Position numbers and translations under genes: made by a program. Of a stretch of DNA of 51,530 bases, positions 12,491 through 24,300 are shown one piece after another. The DNA is taken from positions 1-51,530 of the forward strand of contig PDHQ01000249.1 of NCBI GenBank assembly GCA_003339415.1, read 5' to 3'. Each line of letters opens with the position of its first letter. Positions within the stretch are counted from its first letter, which is position 1. The notes below the pieces were generated by a model, which searched no databases, had not been told where the DNA came from, and saw only the letters and a list, made by a program, of their open reading frames with translations. Origin of the DNA: Ophiocordyceps camponoti-saundersi (nom. inval.) (lineage: Eukaryota; Ascomycota; Sordariomycetes; Hypocreales; Ophiocordycipitaceae).

Positions 12491-12909
12491 ATTTTAAAAA
12501 AACTATTCCTTATCGCTAATAATATTAATATTATATTTTTAATCTTAGCTTAAACGCTTTTATAAGATTTTTATAGCTTAACGCTTAAAGTTAATAATTA
12601 TATTTAAAACCCTCCTAATAACCTCTTAATTAAAAATAAAATAATAATTTAAATTAAATACTTTAAACCTTAAATTTATTAAGCGGTATTATATTAAATT
12701 TATTATATATTATACTTAGTATTAAGTAATAAAATAAAAATATATATAGCGCTAATAAAGATTACTAAGCGGATTAATAAATTATAAACTAACTTAAGTA
12801 ATATTAATATTATATAAACTATAATAGCTTTTACTAAGTTATTAAATACTAGCTAAAATATATAAAAATAATTACTTAATAAGGTAATATAAAATAATAT
12901 AAATTATTA
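12491..12909. other. AT-rich stretch without recognisable content
   Basis: About 420 bases of RIP-type DNA, rich in TAA and TTA, lie between the minisatellite and an R23 copy. I see no protein similarity, repeat end or RNA gene here. Confidence 0.5.
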
Positions 12910-13694
12910 ATAATAATATTAATACGCTAATATACCTTATATAGCTTCGAACTATCTTATATATATTCTAAAAAGGGGAAATACTAAAAAACCTAAAGTA
13001 AAACCCCCCTTTTAAGTATTACCTTAGCTTTAAGTTAAACCCCGCTTATACCTAGCACTTTATATATTTAATAAGTTAAATATTAACTAGCAATTTAGAA
13101 GCTAATATTTCCCTTAAAGCGGATTTTATAATAATAAAAGTATATATAAATTAAGTTTAGTATAAAGTTTATATAGCTTACTTATTCTCCTAGCTATTAT
13201 TATTATTATAAACTAAATTTTTATATTTAATTAAAATAGCTTTAATAATCTAATTAATTAAAACTTTATTAATATAGCTTAAAAATATATAAAGGTTTTA
13301 TTATCTTATAATAAACCTTATAATAGCTAATTTTAAAAAATAGCTAGATTATTATAATAAAGTTATAAATAAGTATAAAGTTAAAGTTAAAAAAAAGGAT
13401 ATTATTATATTTACTTTTTAGCGTTTTTACCTTAGCTATTATTAGTTTCTAGTTAGCGCTAAAAAAAAGAAAAGGTAATATATATAAAGTTTTAGTTTAT
13501 AAATTTTTAAAGTTAGGTAATATAGATATTTTTCGCTTAGTTTTATACCGCTTTTATTTTAAAATAAAATTAACTTTACTTAAAGTAAAATTTTTAATTA
13601 AAAAAATAATAATATAATCTTTTCTTATAAGCTATAAAGTAAGCAGATTTACTTTTTATATATAAAGTAGTAAAATATTTACTATATTATAACT
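12910..13694 (+). repeat. R23 repeat, left half, split by LTR element
   Basis: The segment aligns collinearly with 47,730-48,521, including the AAAAAGGGGAAA block (12,973 here, 47,797 there). It stops at the TAACT target duplication of the element inserted at 13,695 and resumes at 15,476. The left end, as in the 47.7-kb copy, adjoins TAA/ATT simple repeats. Confidence 0.75.
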
Positions 13695-15470
13695 TATAAA
13701 GGTCTTACTATAATAACTATAAAAGTAAGCTAAGGAGGAGTTATAATTAAAGCTATTAAAAAAAGAAAAAAGAGGGGAGAGAAGCCCCCCTCTTAAGCTA
13801 GCTATATACCCCGCGCGATAACTAAGCGCTATTAGGAAAACCTAAATATATCCGCTATAATCCCCCTTATCTAGCTATAATTAGTTATAAACTAATCCCT
13901 TATATAGCCTTTTCCTTAAGCTAGCTAAGGAGGTAAAAGTATAAGATAAAAAAGTTATATATTATTATATTAGTAAGATACTTTATATAGTTTTTAGCTA
14001 ATAGCTTAATAGCTTTTATAAAAATAAGGATAAAAAGGCGGAAAAGCTTCCTTATAGTTTAAGGAATTAAACCTTAATTTTTATAAGGAAGATTTTAATA
14101 AGCTTAAAATTATAATATTATTTAAAATAAAAATTAATAAATTTATATATTAGTAGTAAAAACTTACTTATATAGCTAATATATAAAATTAGATAGTATT
14201 ATATTAGTTATAAAAAGCTTAGAAAATACTTTAATTATAATAAATAATAAAGCTAGCTATATATTTATTATTATATATTATTAGCGCTAATTTATAAGCT
14301 AAAGCGTAATATAATTATAATATATATTTACTAATAAATTTATATACTTAAGCTATATACGGACTATTCTTATATAAAGTAATATAATAAAGCTAGAAAT
14401 TACCTAAGCTATAATATTTAATATATACTTATCCCTCCTTATTTATTATCCCCTTAATTAAAATATTTTAGATTTACTTCTAATTACCCCGCTCCGCTTA
14501 TAAAAAGCCCTAACTTTAATATCCTTATTTATTTATAAAGCTTTAAATAATTACGCTTAAAATAACTAATTTAATTATACTAATAATAATATTAGCGCTT
14601 AGTAATATTAAAATAAGATTATATAAATAAGATATTTATTAAGTTAGCTAAAAAAAAGGGTAGTAAATTAACTAGCGTATTAGGAATATTCTTAAAACTA
14701 AATATTTTATTAAAGCTTTAGAGAAAGTTAATAAAAGCTATATATATTATAAGCTAAGTTTTATAATCTAAGCGCTTTTATAGCTTCTTATATAGCTTAG
14801 ATAAAAGTAAAATAATTTTAATATAGTTAAACTAATATAATAATTTAGCTTTAAAAAAAGTATATTTTTATTTTATAATATATTTTTTAAAGGGCTTTAA
14901 TAGCCCCTAATATATCCTAATTAAGGAAAAACTTACTTAGCGCTCCTTATAACTTTTTCTAAAAAGCTTAGAGATATATATTAAAAAGGCTTTAAGCTAA
15001 TAAGAAAAATCTATAATAATAATAATATATAGAAAAAATATTTACTAAAAAGTACTAAGATAAGAAAAAATATAGTAAAATTAGAACTTAAGCTTCTTAA
15101 TTATAACTTTATTAATTATAAATTTAATATATATAATAGCTAACTAAAAATTTAAGCTAAAATAAGCTAAGAGTAGCTTTAATATAAATAAAATTTAATA
15201 ATATTTTATATTAAAATCTTACTTTTACGTTTAGTTAGTAATAAGAGGAGCTTTAATTAATATAAAGGTCTTATTATAGCGATTATAGGAGTAAGCTAAG
15301 GAGGAGTTATAATTAAAGCTATCGAAAGGAGGAAAGAGAGGGGAGAGAAGCCCCCCTCCTAAGCTAGCTATATACCCTACGCGATAATTAAGCGCTATTA
15401 GGAAAACCTAAATATATCCGCTATAATCCCCCTTATCTAGCTATAATTAGTTATAAATTAATCTTTTATA
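13695..15470. mobile_element. 1,776-bp small LTR element, copy 2
   Basis: It has 210-bp LTRs at 13695-13904 and 15261-15470 and a 1,356-bp interior collinear with copy 1. Termini read TATAAAGG...TTTTATA, and the 5-bp duplication TAACT is perfect (13690-13694 and 15471-15475). The left LTR is followed by TAGCC, again consistent with a mutated TGG primer-binding start. It splits an R23 repeat whose unsplit relative at 48,517-48,521 has the single site TAGCT. No coding motif was recognised in the interior. Confidence 0.85.
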
Positions 15471-16050
15471 TAACTTTATTATATAATATTTTATAATATA
15501 TTTAAATTAATAATATTTAAAATATTATTAAAGTTAAACTTTTAATATATATAATTTAATATTAAAAACTTTTATTTATATTATTATATTTTTATTATAA
15601 ATTTAATTTATATTTACTATACTATTAATAATAATTATTAAAAACCTCCGCTAAGTTTTAAAATAATATTTTTTTATATATAATTATATTATTAAAATTT
15701 TATTTAATAATTTAATCTTTTTTTAAAAAGCTTCCTTATTATTTTATTATAAAGCTTATACTAATATTTTTTTTATAATAAAAGTATAATTTTTACTAAT
15801 TAAGTATATTTTTTTAAAAAATAATATAAAGCTATTTTTAATTAAATTAAAGCTTATAAATAATATTTTAAAATATTACTATAATATTATTATTAAATAA
15901 TTTCCTTATTATAAAAATTTAGCTTTATTTATAAAATTTATAATTAATATTTATTATAATTATTTTAAAGCTTTAAACTTTAAGTAAAATAATAATAAAA
16001 TTAAAGTAAATTATAATCTATTATTTATATTATTTAAAAATTTATATTAT
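15471..16050 (+). repeat. R23 repeat, middle part after the insertion
   Basis: The sequence continues the R23 copy from 12,910-13,694 and aligns with 48,517-49,090. Collinearity is lost near 16,050; the remaining right part of R23 is not next to it but appears inverted at 16,288-16,795. The 240 bases between hold nothing I recognise. Confidence 0.7.
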
Positions 16051-16287
16051 TTACTTAGTAAAAGGTAATAAATATTTAAGTTTAAAGTTATAGCTATTAA
16101 TATTAAAAAGAGCGTTAATTTTTTTTATATCTTAGTTATAAATACCTCTCTATCTTTTTTATTATTTTTAATAGTTACTTAATTAGTTTAGTTATTATTA
16201 TTATTATATTTTACTATATTATTAATAATAGCTTTCTTATTAATAATTTTTATTATTTATATTTTATAACTATTTAATAATTTATAT

Positions 16288-16795
16288 TATAACTTTTATA
16301 TATTTTATAAACTCCGCGCTTTTAGCGATATAAATATAGATTTCTTATTCTTATATTATAAGCAAACTCCGCTCCCTTTATTACCTTATAATAATAGCTA
16401 GCCGCGCTTAGAGTAACTCTAAAAAGGAGGGCGACGCTATATAAATTAATTATAATTATAAAAATCTTTTACTTAAAATATAGCTTTATTCCGAATTATA
16501 ATAATCTTAAACTTAAAACTTATTATATTTATTATTTTATTAAAAGCTAAAATAAATATTAGTAAAATTATTTTAAAAGATATTTATATTTTTATATAAG
16601 TAATTATTAAATAAATAATAAAGTTTAAAAAAGTCTAGGAAGGCGCTCTTTTTATTTTAATTTTATTAATTAGTAATATCTTTTTAACTATTATAATTAT
16701 AATTTCCTTTTTTTTATAATTTTAAAAAAAATAGAATTCTTTTAATATAAGCTATAATTATAGCTAAAGCGCTAAAGAAAATTATTAAAAAATAA
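16288..16795 (-). repeat. R23 repeat, right end, inverted
   Basis: It begins with the terminal sequence shared with 3,897 and 4,621 and runs to about 16,795 in the same orientation as those copies, opposite to the adjoining 12,910-16,050 copy. This could be an independent insertion or an inversion of the missing right part of that copy. Confidence 0.6.
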
Positions 16796-17250
16796 GTTAA
16801 TAGTAGATTTTAAATATTTAAGAAAAAGAATAGTAAATTATAAAAAGAATTTTAGGATAATTAAGCTTTTTTTAAATAAATCTTAAACGCTATTAAGATA
16901 CTTAAAAAACCTTACTAGAAAACCTTATTTATAAAATTTTTATTTATAATAAAATCTAGTAAAACTTAATTATTTATTTAGCTATTATAGCCTCTTTATT
17001 CCTTTTATTTATTTCCCCCTTATTTATTATCTTACCCTTTATCTTTTTTTTTTATCTTATTTTTAGATTTTAATTTATTACTTTAATATTAGTAATAGAT
17101 TAGCTAAAAGGGGAAGGTTAAAAGGGGATTATATTATTCCGGTTATATAATTAATATTTACTTAATTACCTAAATAGGGGGTAGTTATTCCTAGAGAATA
17201 TATATATATATTAATTAATAAGGGCACTTATTAATCTTTATATTAAGCTT
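16796..17250. other. AT-rich transition zone
   Basis: RIP-type DNA contains short purine/pyrimidine runs (for example T/C-rich 17,030-17,060) and grades into normal-composition sequence near 17,250, where TG and CA reappear. No feature was recognised. Confidence 0.5.
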
Positions 17251-17310
17251 ATTTCTTATGCTTATAATTAGCTTATTTGATCCCTTTACTGTTAGCCTGT
17301 CTAGCTCCTA

Positions 17311-17473
17311 CAGATAAACAGGATAGACGGCTGCATCGGCCAAAGAGAGTCAATTTAGTAGGCCCCAAAAAGGGGGAGTAAAAGATAATGTCCACGATAA
17401 GTCTGACCCGGCCGGTACGTGCCAATTTAAACCCCAATTAGGCTCGTCGGCGCCTGCCTCCATAGGCCGCCAC
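17311..17473. repeat. 163-bp direct repeat, left copy
   Basis: It pairs with 17951-18113. The two copies differ at four positions only, every one a TG/TA or CA/TA transition. The repeat has normal composition with intact CpA. It starts just after CCTAC (17307-17311). Confidence 0.9.
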
Positions 17474-17950
17474 TAAGTTTTTCACCCATTTTCAGCAGCA
17501 GAAGAAGAAGAAGAAGAAGAGGCCAGCTAGTCTCACGATCCTCGAAAAAGAAGAAAAATATAGGGTACGACGGGCCCAAACACATAGACGGCAACGACAG
17601 CCGGAATTAAGGCATATAGGCCAGATAAAACAAAGACAAAGGGCACTCCGGCCCGGGCACGACAAGCCTAAAGAAATAGAAAAAAAAAGAGGCATCGGCG
17701 ACGGCGAAGGCGGCAGGTATTCTTCTCTTAAAAGCAGTAGCAGCGCCGGCAGCGGCAGCGGCGGCAGAAGGTAGTGATTATCGTTAGTAGTGGTAGAAAT
17801 AGCGCCAGCGGCGGCAGAGAGGTATCGTTATCGCCAGCGTTAATAGCGGCGGCAGCAGGCGGTAGGTAGATATCGCGAAAAATAGATATTATCGAAGGAG
17901 ACGGTCGGCACCACGGGGCTATAGCCCCCCCCCCCCCCTGTCTCGGTTAC
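17474..17950. other. Spacer between direct repeats, low complexity, no gene
   Basis: About 477 bases contain a GAA tract (about 17,495-17,521), an A9 run near 17,680, CAG/GGC triplet-rich sequence (17,735-17,860), the perfect palindrome GGGGCTATAGCCCC (17,915-17,928) and a C14 homopolymer (17,925-17,938). An open frame on the minus strand (17492-17695) is a by-product of the triplet tract; it has no recognisable domain. Confidence 0.6.
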
Positions 17951-18113
17951 CAGATAAACAGGATAGACGGCTACATCGGCCAAAGAGAGTCAATTTAGTA
18001 GGCCCCAAAAAGGGGGAGTAAAAGATGATGTCCACGATAAGTCTGACCCGGCCGGTACGTGCCAATTTAAACCCCAATCAGGCTCGTCGGCGCCTGCCTC
18101 CACAGGCCGCCAC
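17951..18113. repeat. 163-bp direct repeat, right copy
   Basis: Copy of 17311-17473 at an offset of 640 bp. It is followed within two bases by CCTAC (18116-18120) and then the solo LTR. Confidence 0.9.
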
Positions 18114-18120
18114 CACCTAC

Positions 18121-18323
18121 TGATGGCAGGCACAGGTCATATAACCTGACTTAGTCAGACAGACATGACACTCATACCTTAGGTACAGATAGATGGCCTG
18201 GAGCCTTCTTAGAACATACACAACACACTGGCTTTGCTTCCCATGTATAGGACCTTTTCTTTTGCTTGTTTTAGTAGCTACATAAGGCCATCCTTAACAG
18301 TCAGGTGACAGAGCTATTTATCT
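18121..18323 (+). mobile_element. Solo LTR, unmutated relative of the 18-27 kb gypsy LTRs
   Basis: The 203 bases align end to end with the LTRs at 18329-18531 and 27263-27465. It begins TGATGG and keeps CpA/TpG throughout, whereas the other two copies are largely converted to TpA. CCTAC lies on both sides (18116-18120, 18324-18328), as expected for an insertion duplication. If the LTR is instead ended at the TA of a TG...CA pair it is exactly 200 bases in all three copies; the three-base ambiguity does not affect the assignment. Confidence 0.8.
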
Positions 18324-18328
18324 CCTAC

Positions 18329-21300
18329 TAATAGCAGGCACGGGTCACTTAACCTAACTTAGTTATATAAGTATAACTCTTATATTTTAGATATAGATAG
18401 ATAGCTTAGGCTTTTCTAGTTTATATATAATTAACCTTACTTTACTACCTATATATAGGTTTCCTTTTATCGTACTATTTTATAGCTATATAAGGCTATT
18501 TTTAATAGTTAGGTAATACGGCTATTTATCTAGTAACTAAGATAGGGGGGCTTATAGCTTTTCGCGCTAACCGCCTTACCTTTTATAAACTAGATTTATA
18601 TAACTAACTAATTTAGCCTTTTTAACTAATATTACTAAAAGCCTTATCTTTACCCTTTTTTCCTCCTAAACCTTCTCTCTAACTAAGACTTAACTTTCCT
18701 TACCTAATTCTTCCCTTTCCTAACCTATAAGGGCTTAATAGTTCTAGCCTCCTACCTCTTAGCTTATAAATATAAATAGCTCTTACTTAGACTAAATACC
18801 TAACCTATCCTTTTCTCTCCTTTTTCCCCTCTTTTCTTTTCTCTTTTCTTTATATATATTAAAGATATTTAGACTATATATTAAAGTTATTATATCTAAT
18901 ATCTTTTTCTTATTTAAGCCCTATATTAGTTTTTATTAATTTTAATTTATTCCTTATATTATCTAAATTTACTATAGCCTTCTAACTTAGATAGTAGCTT
19001 TTATTCTCTAATACTTACTTTTAGATAGCTAAGAATATCCTAAACTTAGATTAAAGCTTAGATATAAATAAGCCCTTATCCTTAAATAGCTATAGCTAAG
19101 TTATTAAAACCTTTATTAATAGGGATATAGGTAAGTTCGAGGGTAATAGTAATATTTACTAATAGCTAGAAGCTATTAATTTAGCGTTTACTAAGCTTAA
19201 TAAAGCTGCTAAATATTATAATAAGAAAATTAAGGTTATAAATATTAACTTAATAAGTAAAGCTATAGATTTTATAAATAGCGATATTATATTTTATAAT
19301 ATTTATAAGCGTATTAAGATAAGTAAAGCTATGCTTAATAATTTTTATTTATTATAGATAATTTTAAAAGAAAAGTTTACCTTTAGTTATATTCTATAAT
19401 AGCTACGAATATTAGTATAGTTCGGCTAAAGCTTAGGTAAATTTTTTTAAGCTTATTATTATAGAACTTACTAAACGCTTCGATTAGTTAATACTAAGGA
19501 TTTTATTTAAGGTAGCCTTTTATTATTAGCTTTTAAGAGTATATTTTTAAGTATAATAATCTATAAGTTTATTTCTAATATTACTAATTAAAAATTACGT
19601 TATATTATTATATTATAATAAGCTACCGCCTTAATTAGCTTAGTAGAAGCTTAGGATATTATTTAAGCTTTTATAAAGATTTAAGTAGCTAAATAAGCTA
19701 ACCGCTAAGTTTAAAAGTAAGTAGCTATTATAGCTATAATAAGGGATCTTTTCTAGGAGAAGTTTAGGTATTTACTTAATATACTAATAAGATAGCGCTT
19801 AAGCTTTACCTTAAGATAGGATTTTTAAGGTTAAGTATAAGAATAATAAGCGATACTTATAGCTTCTAATTTTACTAAAATATTTTTTATTAAATATATT
19901 CCTTAGTAAGATATTTATAGAATAATATTATTTATAACGCTTATTATAACGAGACCTAATTATTAAAATAAACTTAATAAAGTTAATTAAGGTTAAGGTT
20001 AAAGATAAGGTAACTTTAAGCCTCCTAAGATAATAAGATATTAGGTACTTAAGTAAGTAAGTTTTATTATAATAAGTTATAACGCTAAGAATTTATTAAA
20101 TATTTACGTTAATAGTACCCTTTTTTTTCCTTAAGATTAACTTATATATATTTAGTATAGGGAAGTAAGCTATAAGGTATTAAATTATCTTATTCTATTT
20201 TATAAAGGTTTATAAGCTTAGGAGAAAGATATTCTTAAGAGGCTTATTTTTAGTAAGTTTACTAATACCTTAAGTATTAGGGGTCCGGCTATCCCGCTAC
20301 TAGCGTTAATATAGTAGATTTTAATATACTAAGTTAGTATTAGGTCTAATAATTACTTAGAATAATCCTTAACCTAAGAACTAATTTAGTAGCTATATAA
20401 TATATTAAGTAAGTTAATAGGTAATTTATCTAGCTAAATTTACTTAAATATAGTCTTACTAAAGTTAAGCTTAGACCGGGGAAATATTACTCTTATTACC
20501 TAAGTAACCCCTATTACTATAATAGATAAGTTAGATTTAAAGGAAAGCTTAATAGATAAGTTAAACTAGATTATATTAGTAAAGGACGATAAGGTTAAAC
20601 TTAATAAGATTATCTAAGAGGTATTTATAATAATTATTATAATAGTAAGCTTAGATAATTATTATCTTATTAAGCGCTAATTCTTACGCCTAGATACTAT
20701 CGAAGAGACCTTTAAACTAGCTTTAGATCCTAAAGCTATACTTTATTATAAGAAACTAGCTAAGATTATAGAGGACCTAAGTATAGGATTTTTTAATAAG
20801 CTATATATATCTCGATAAGCTCTAAGAGGATTAGTAAAAATATAAGTTAAAGATAGTATAAGTAGTATTAATTAAGTTAAGCTAATAAAACGCTTTATTA
20901 TACTAATTAACTTAATTAACTTCTAGCAGGTAAGTCCGGAGGGCGCTAAGTAGTTCCGATACCTATTATTACGTAAGCGATAAGCTTTAATTAAGATAAA
21001 GAAGGGAAAAGGCAAAGCTAAAGCTAAACTTAAAGCTAAGGTAATAATAGTAAATAGTAATATTGCTAGATTTAACTAATTTACGGTAAATATTAAATTA
21101 TAGTAAGAGAACTTTGCTAGGTAGTTTAAAGTTTTATATACTATTATATTTAATAAATTAAATAAGCGTATATCCCTTAAGCTATCCCTTACTATTATTT
21201 TAGCCGATTAAGGATCTTAGGTAAATTTTCTTAACCTTAACTTTATTCGTAAATATAGTATTAAGACTAGGCCCCTAAGTAATATAAGGTTTTAAGGGTT

Positions 21301-24300
21301 ACTTATAATAATTACTAATATAGGAAGGTAGCTAATTTAAGACTTTACTATCTTTTAAGTTCTTATATAGAGTATTAATAGGGAAGTTTAAGCTATTATT
21401 AAGCCTAAAAATAAATTTATAGCTTCGGATAATATCCCTATTATCTTAGGACTCCTATAATTATTCGATATCGGAGCTATTATCGATATATAAAAGGGTA
21501 TTATTAAAATTAGTAAGATTTCTAAAAAAGATAAACTAATTATATTAGAGGGCTTAATTATAGCTTTTACTAACTAGTAGAAGATTATACTTACCCCTAA
21601 TACGCCGCCTTTATTAAAAAAGTTTATCGGAATATTTTTAAATTTTTCCTTATTTTTAGGAGAGGATATAAACTTAGATATAGATAGTTCTAATACTAAC
21701 TATATATCTAATATAGAATCTTTAAACTAAAATATTAATAATAACTTAAGTAAGTTACTAAACTATATTTATAAGAGGCTTATATCTTTATATTATTTTT
21801 TAAATATTTTTACTTTAACTTAGTTACCTTTTTAATTTATTACGTACCTTAACTAATAAGGAGAGATAATATAAGTATTAAAGCTAAGTTTTAAGATTAT
21901 TTTATATTAGCTTTATTTTACTCTAAATAGCTATTACCTAAGCTTTTTATAATTAAGGGAGCGGTAGCTAGCTTAAAAGTTACCTCTAATATTAAGCGAT
22001 ATTAGAGGCTAGATAGATAGTATTAGCTAGGTCCTTAGGTAATAGAACCCCCGGTATCCTTATTCCCGATATAGAGAAAAGTTTAGCGGCGAGATATTAA
22101 CTAAACTATTAATAGAAACTTAGTTATAAAGTAGTTTAATTTATATAATATTACGCTTAGACTCTTAGTCCTAGGATACTTAAGGGAGAAGATTATACGT
22201 ATATTTTATATATATTATAACCTTAAAGGTTAAGATATAAAAGATATATTACTAATAGACCTTTTCCTATATTACTTAAAAATTATACTTAGGACGAAAC
22301 TATAATATTATAATCGAAAAAGAAGATAGAATACTTTATAGCGGTATTAAATAAAAAAGATTATTCGTAAAAATATTAACTCTAAAATTTATAAATATAT
22401 AATAATAGCTAATAATAAACTAAGCTAGTAGTTAGCTAAACTTATTATAGTTATTAAAGATAAATCTAATTTTTAAGCTAAATAAAAGCTAATAATAAAC
22501 TATTATAATATAAACGAAAACTTACTAGGTATTATTATTCCCTTATTATTAAAACTTTATAACTAACTCTTAAATTTTAAGATTAATTTATTTAATATAT
22601 TTAATTTAAAGTATAGCTATTAAGCTATACTTATAGCCCCTAAGCTCCGTTATATTTTAGCGTTTTAAATCCTAGGTTTTTCTTAATTATAATTAATAAG
22701 ATTTTTATAAGAAACTTAGTTAGCGGCTTATAGCTTTACTAAGATAATAAAGTTAGCTTTTAGGGCTATATTTAAACTTTTACCTAAGCTATCGCTACTA
22801 GTAATACCCTTAGAAAGTAATTATATTATACTTTTAAATAATTATATTAACGATATCTTTACTAAGCACGTAAGCTTTAAGGAGTAGTAGTAGTTTATTA
22901 GGGATTACTTCTTACCGCGATTATTCTAAGCTCTCCTTTAGTTAAGTTTTAAGAAAGTTTTCCTAGGAATAATAAATATCTTTACTATCGGATAAATATA
23001 CTATATAAGAGGTTAGATTACGATAAAGCTTAGCTAGCTATAGAAAATTAAAGACTAGCTTATGCTAGTAAACTAGCGATAAGTTCGAGCTTTCCTAAGG
23101 GCTATAAGCTTATATCGAAAATAGATTACTAACTATACGGAGCTTTTTAAACCTTTAACTAAACTTACTAGGAATATACCTTTTATTTAAAGCTTATATA
23201 AAGCTTTCTTTTTCACAATCTTAAAATTTATAGCTAAAGCTATAATAGTAATATATAGCCCTAAGCTTAATAAGCTAATATAAGTTTATATTAATATATC
23301 GAAGTATAGCGTAAGCTACGTTATATTATAAAAAAAAGATAAGGTTAAGGTGCTTATTTTTTATAATTCCTTCCTATTTATAAAAACTTAGCGGAATTAC
23401 GGGATATATAAGAGGGAACTTTATACTATTATCGAGTTTTGCCGACGATATAAGCACTTTTTTTATACTATTTAGCTATTAGTAATCTTTACTAACTACT
23501 TACTTTTAACTTAGTTCCTAAGGGTAAAAAGATATAAGGGTATTTATACTAAGTAGGTAATAAAGCTAAGGTAGCTTAATATTATCCTCGAATATATTTC
23601 TAGAGATAGAAATATTATAGTAGATAGCTTATTATAGACTTTATTCCCGTCTAATAACTATAATATTTTAGATACTATAGATTTCGGCTACTTCGACTTA
23701 GGTAAGGGCTTATAAAGATAGAAAGATAAAAAAACTAAATTTAAGGAATTACTTAAGCACCTAAGGGGTAATAAGATTAAAATATTACCGGTAAATAAGT
23801 TTAGATAAGCTTTACCTAAGCTATCTTAACTATAATAAGATACCTTTAAATTATTATAATAGTAGATAGGATAAAAGTTACCTAAGGAACTTATACTAAT
23901 AATAGTTACTCTAAGATAGCTTAATACCTCTATATTTTTAGCTAGATTTACTTAAAATACTTAGTATAGGGAGCTAGTTAAATAGCTAACTAAGGGAAGA
24001 TTAACTAATCTTTAGGACCGGATTAGGTTAGCATAAGTAAAACGATAAGCCTTATCCTTTCGATAATACCCTAAGCGGTATATCTTCTTATATCGCTACC
24101 TATCTAAAAATTAGTAGCGTTACCTTTTACTAGATAAGGTGCTTAAAGTACTAAGATAAGCCTATAATAAAGTAAGATATTTTAGCTTAAAATTAATATA
24201 TAAATAACTCTTTATTTATATTTTCTAGCTAGATATAGCTTAAAATATTATAGCTTACGTAAAAAGCTATATTAAGTATTTATTCTTTATACCTTATATA

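Noticed and set aside
1..17250. AT-rich blocks as mitochondrial DNA
   Set aside because: They contain nested LTR and other nuclear transposons with CpA-specific mutation and no mitochondrial genes or tRNAs.
17492..17695. 67-codon minus-strand open frame
   Set aside because: It spans the GAA tract, so it starts or ends in a run of one residue, has no domain, and lies in a low-complexity spacer.
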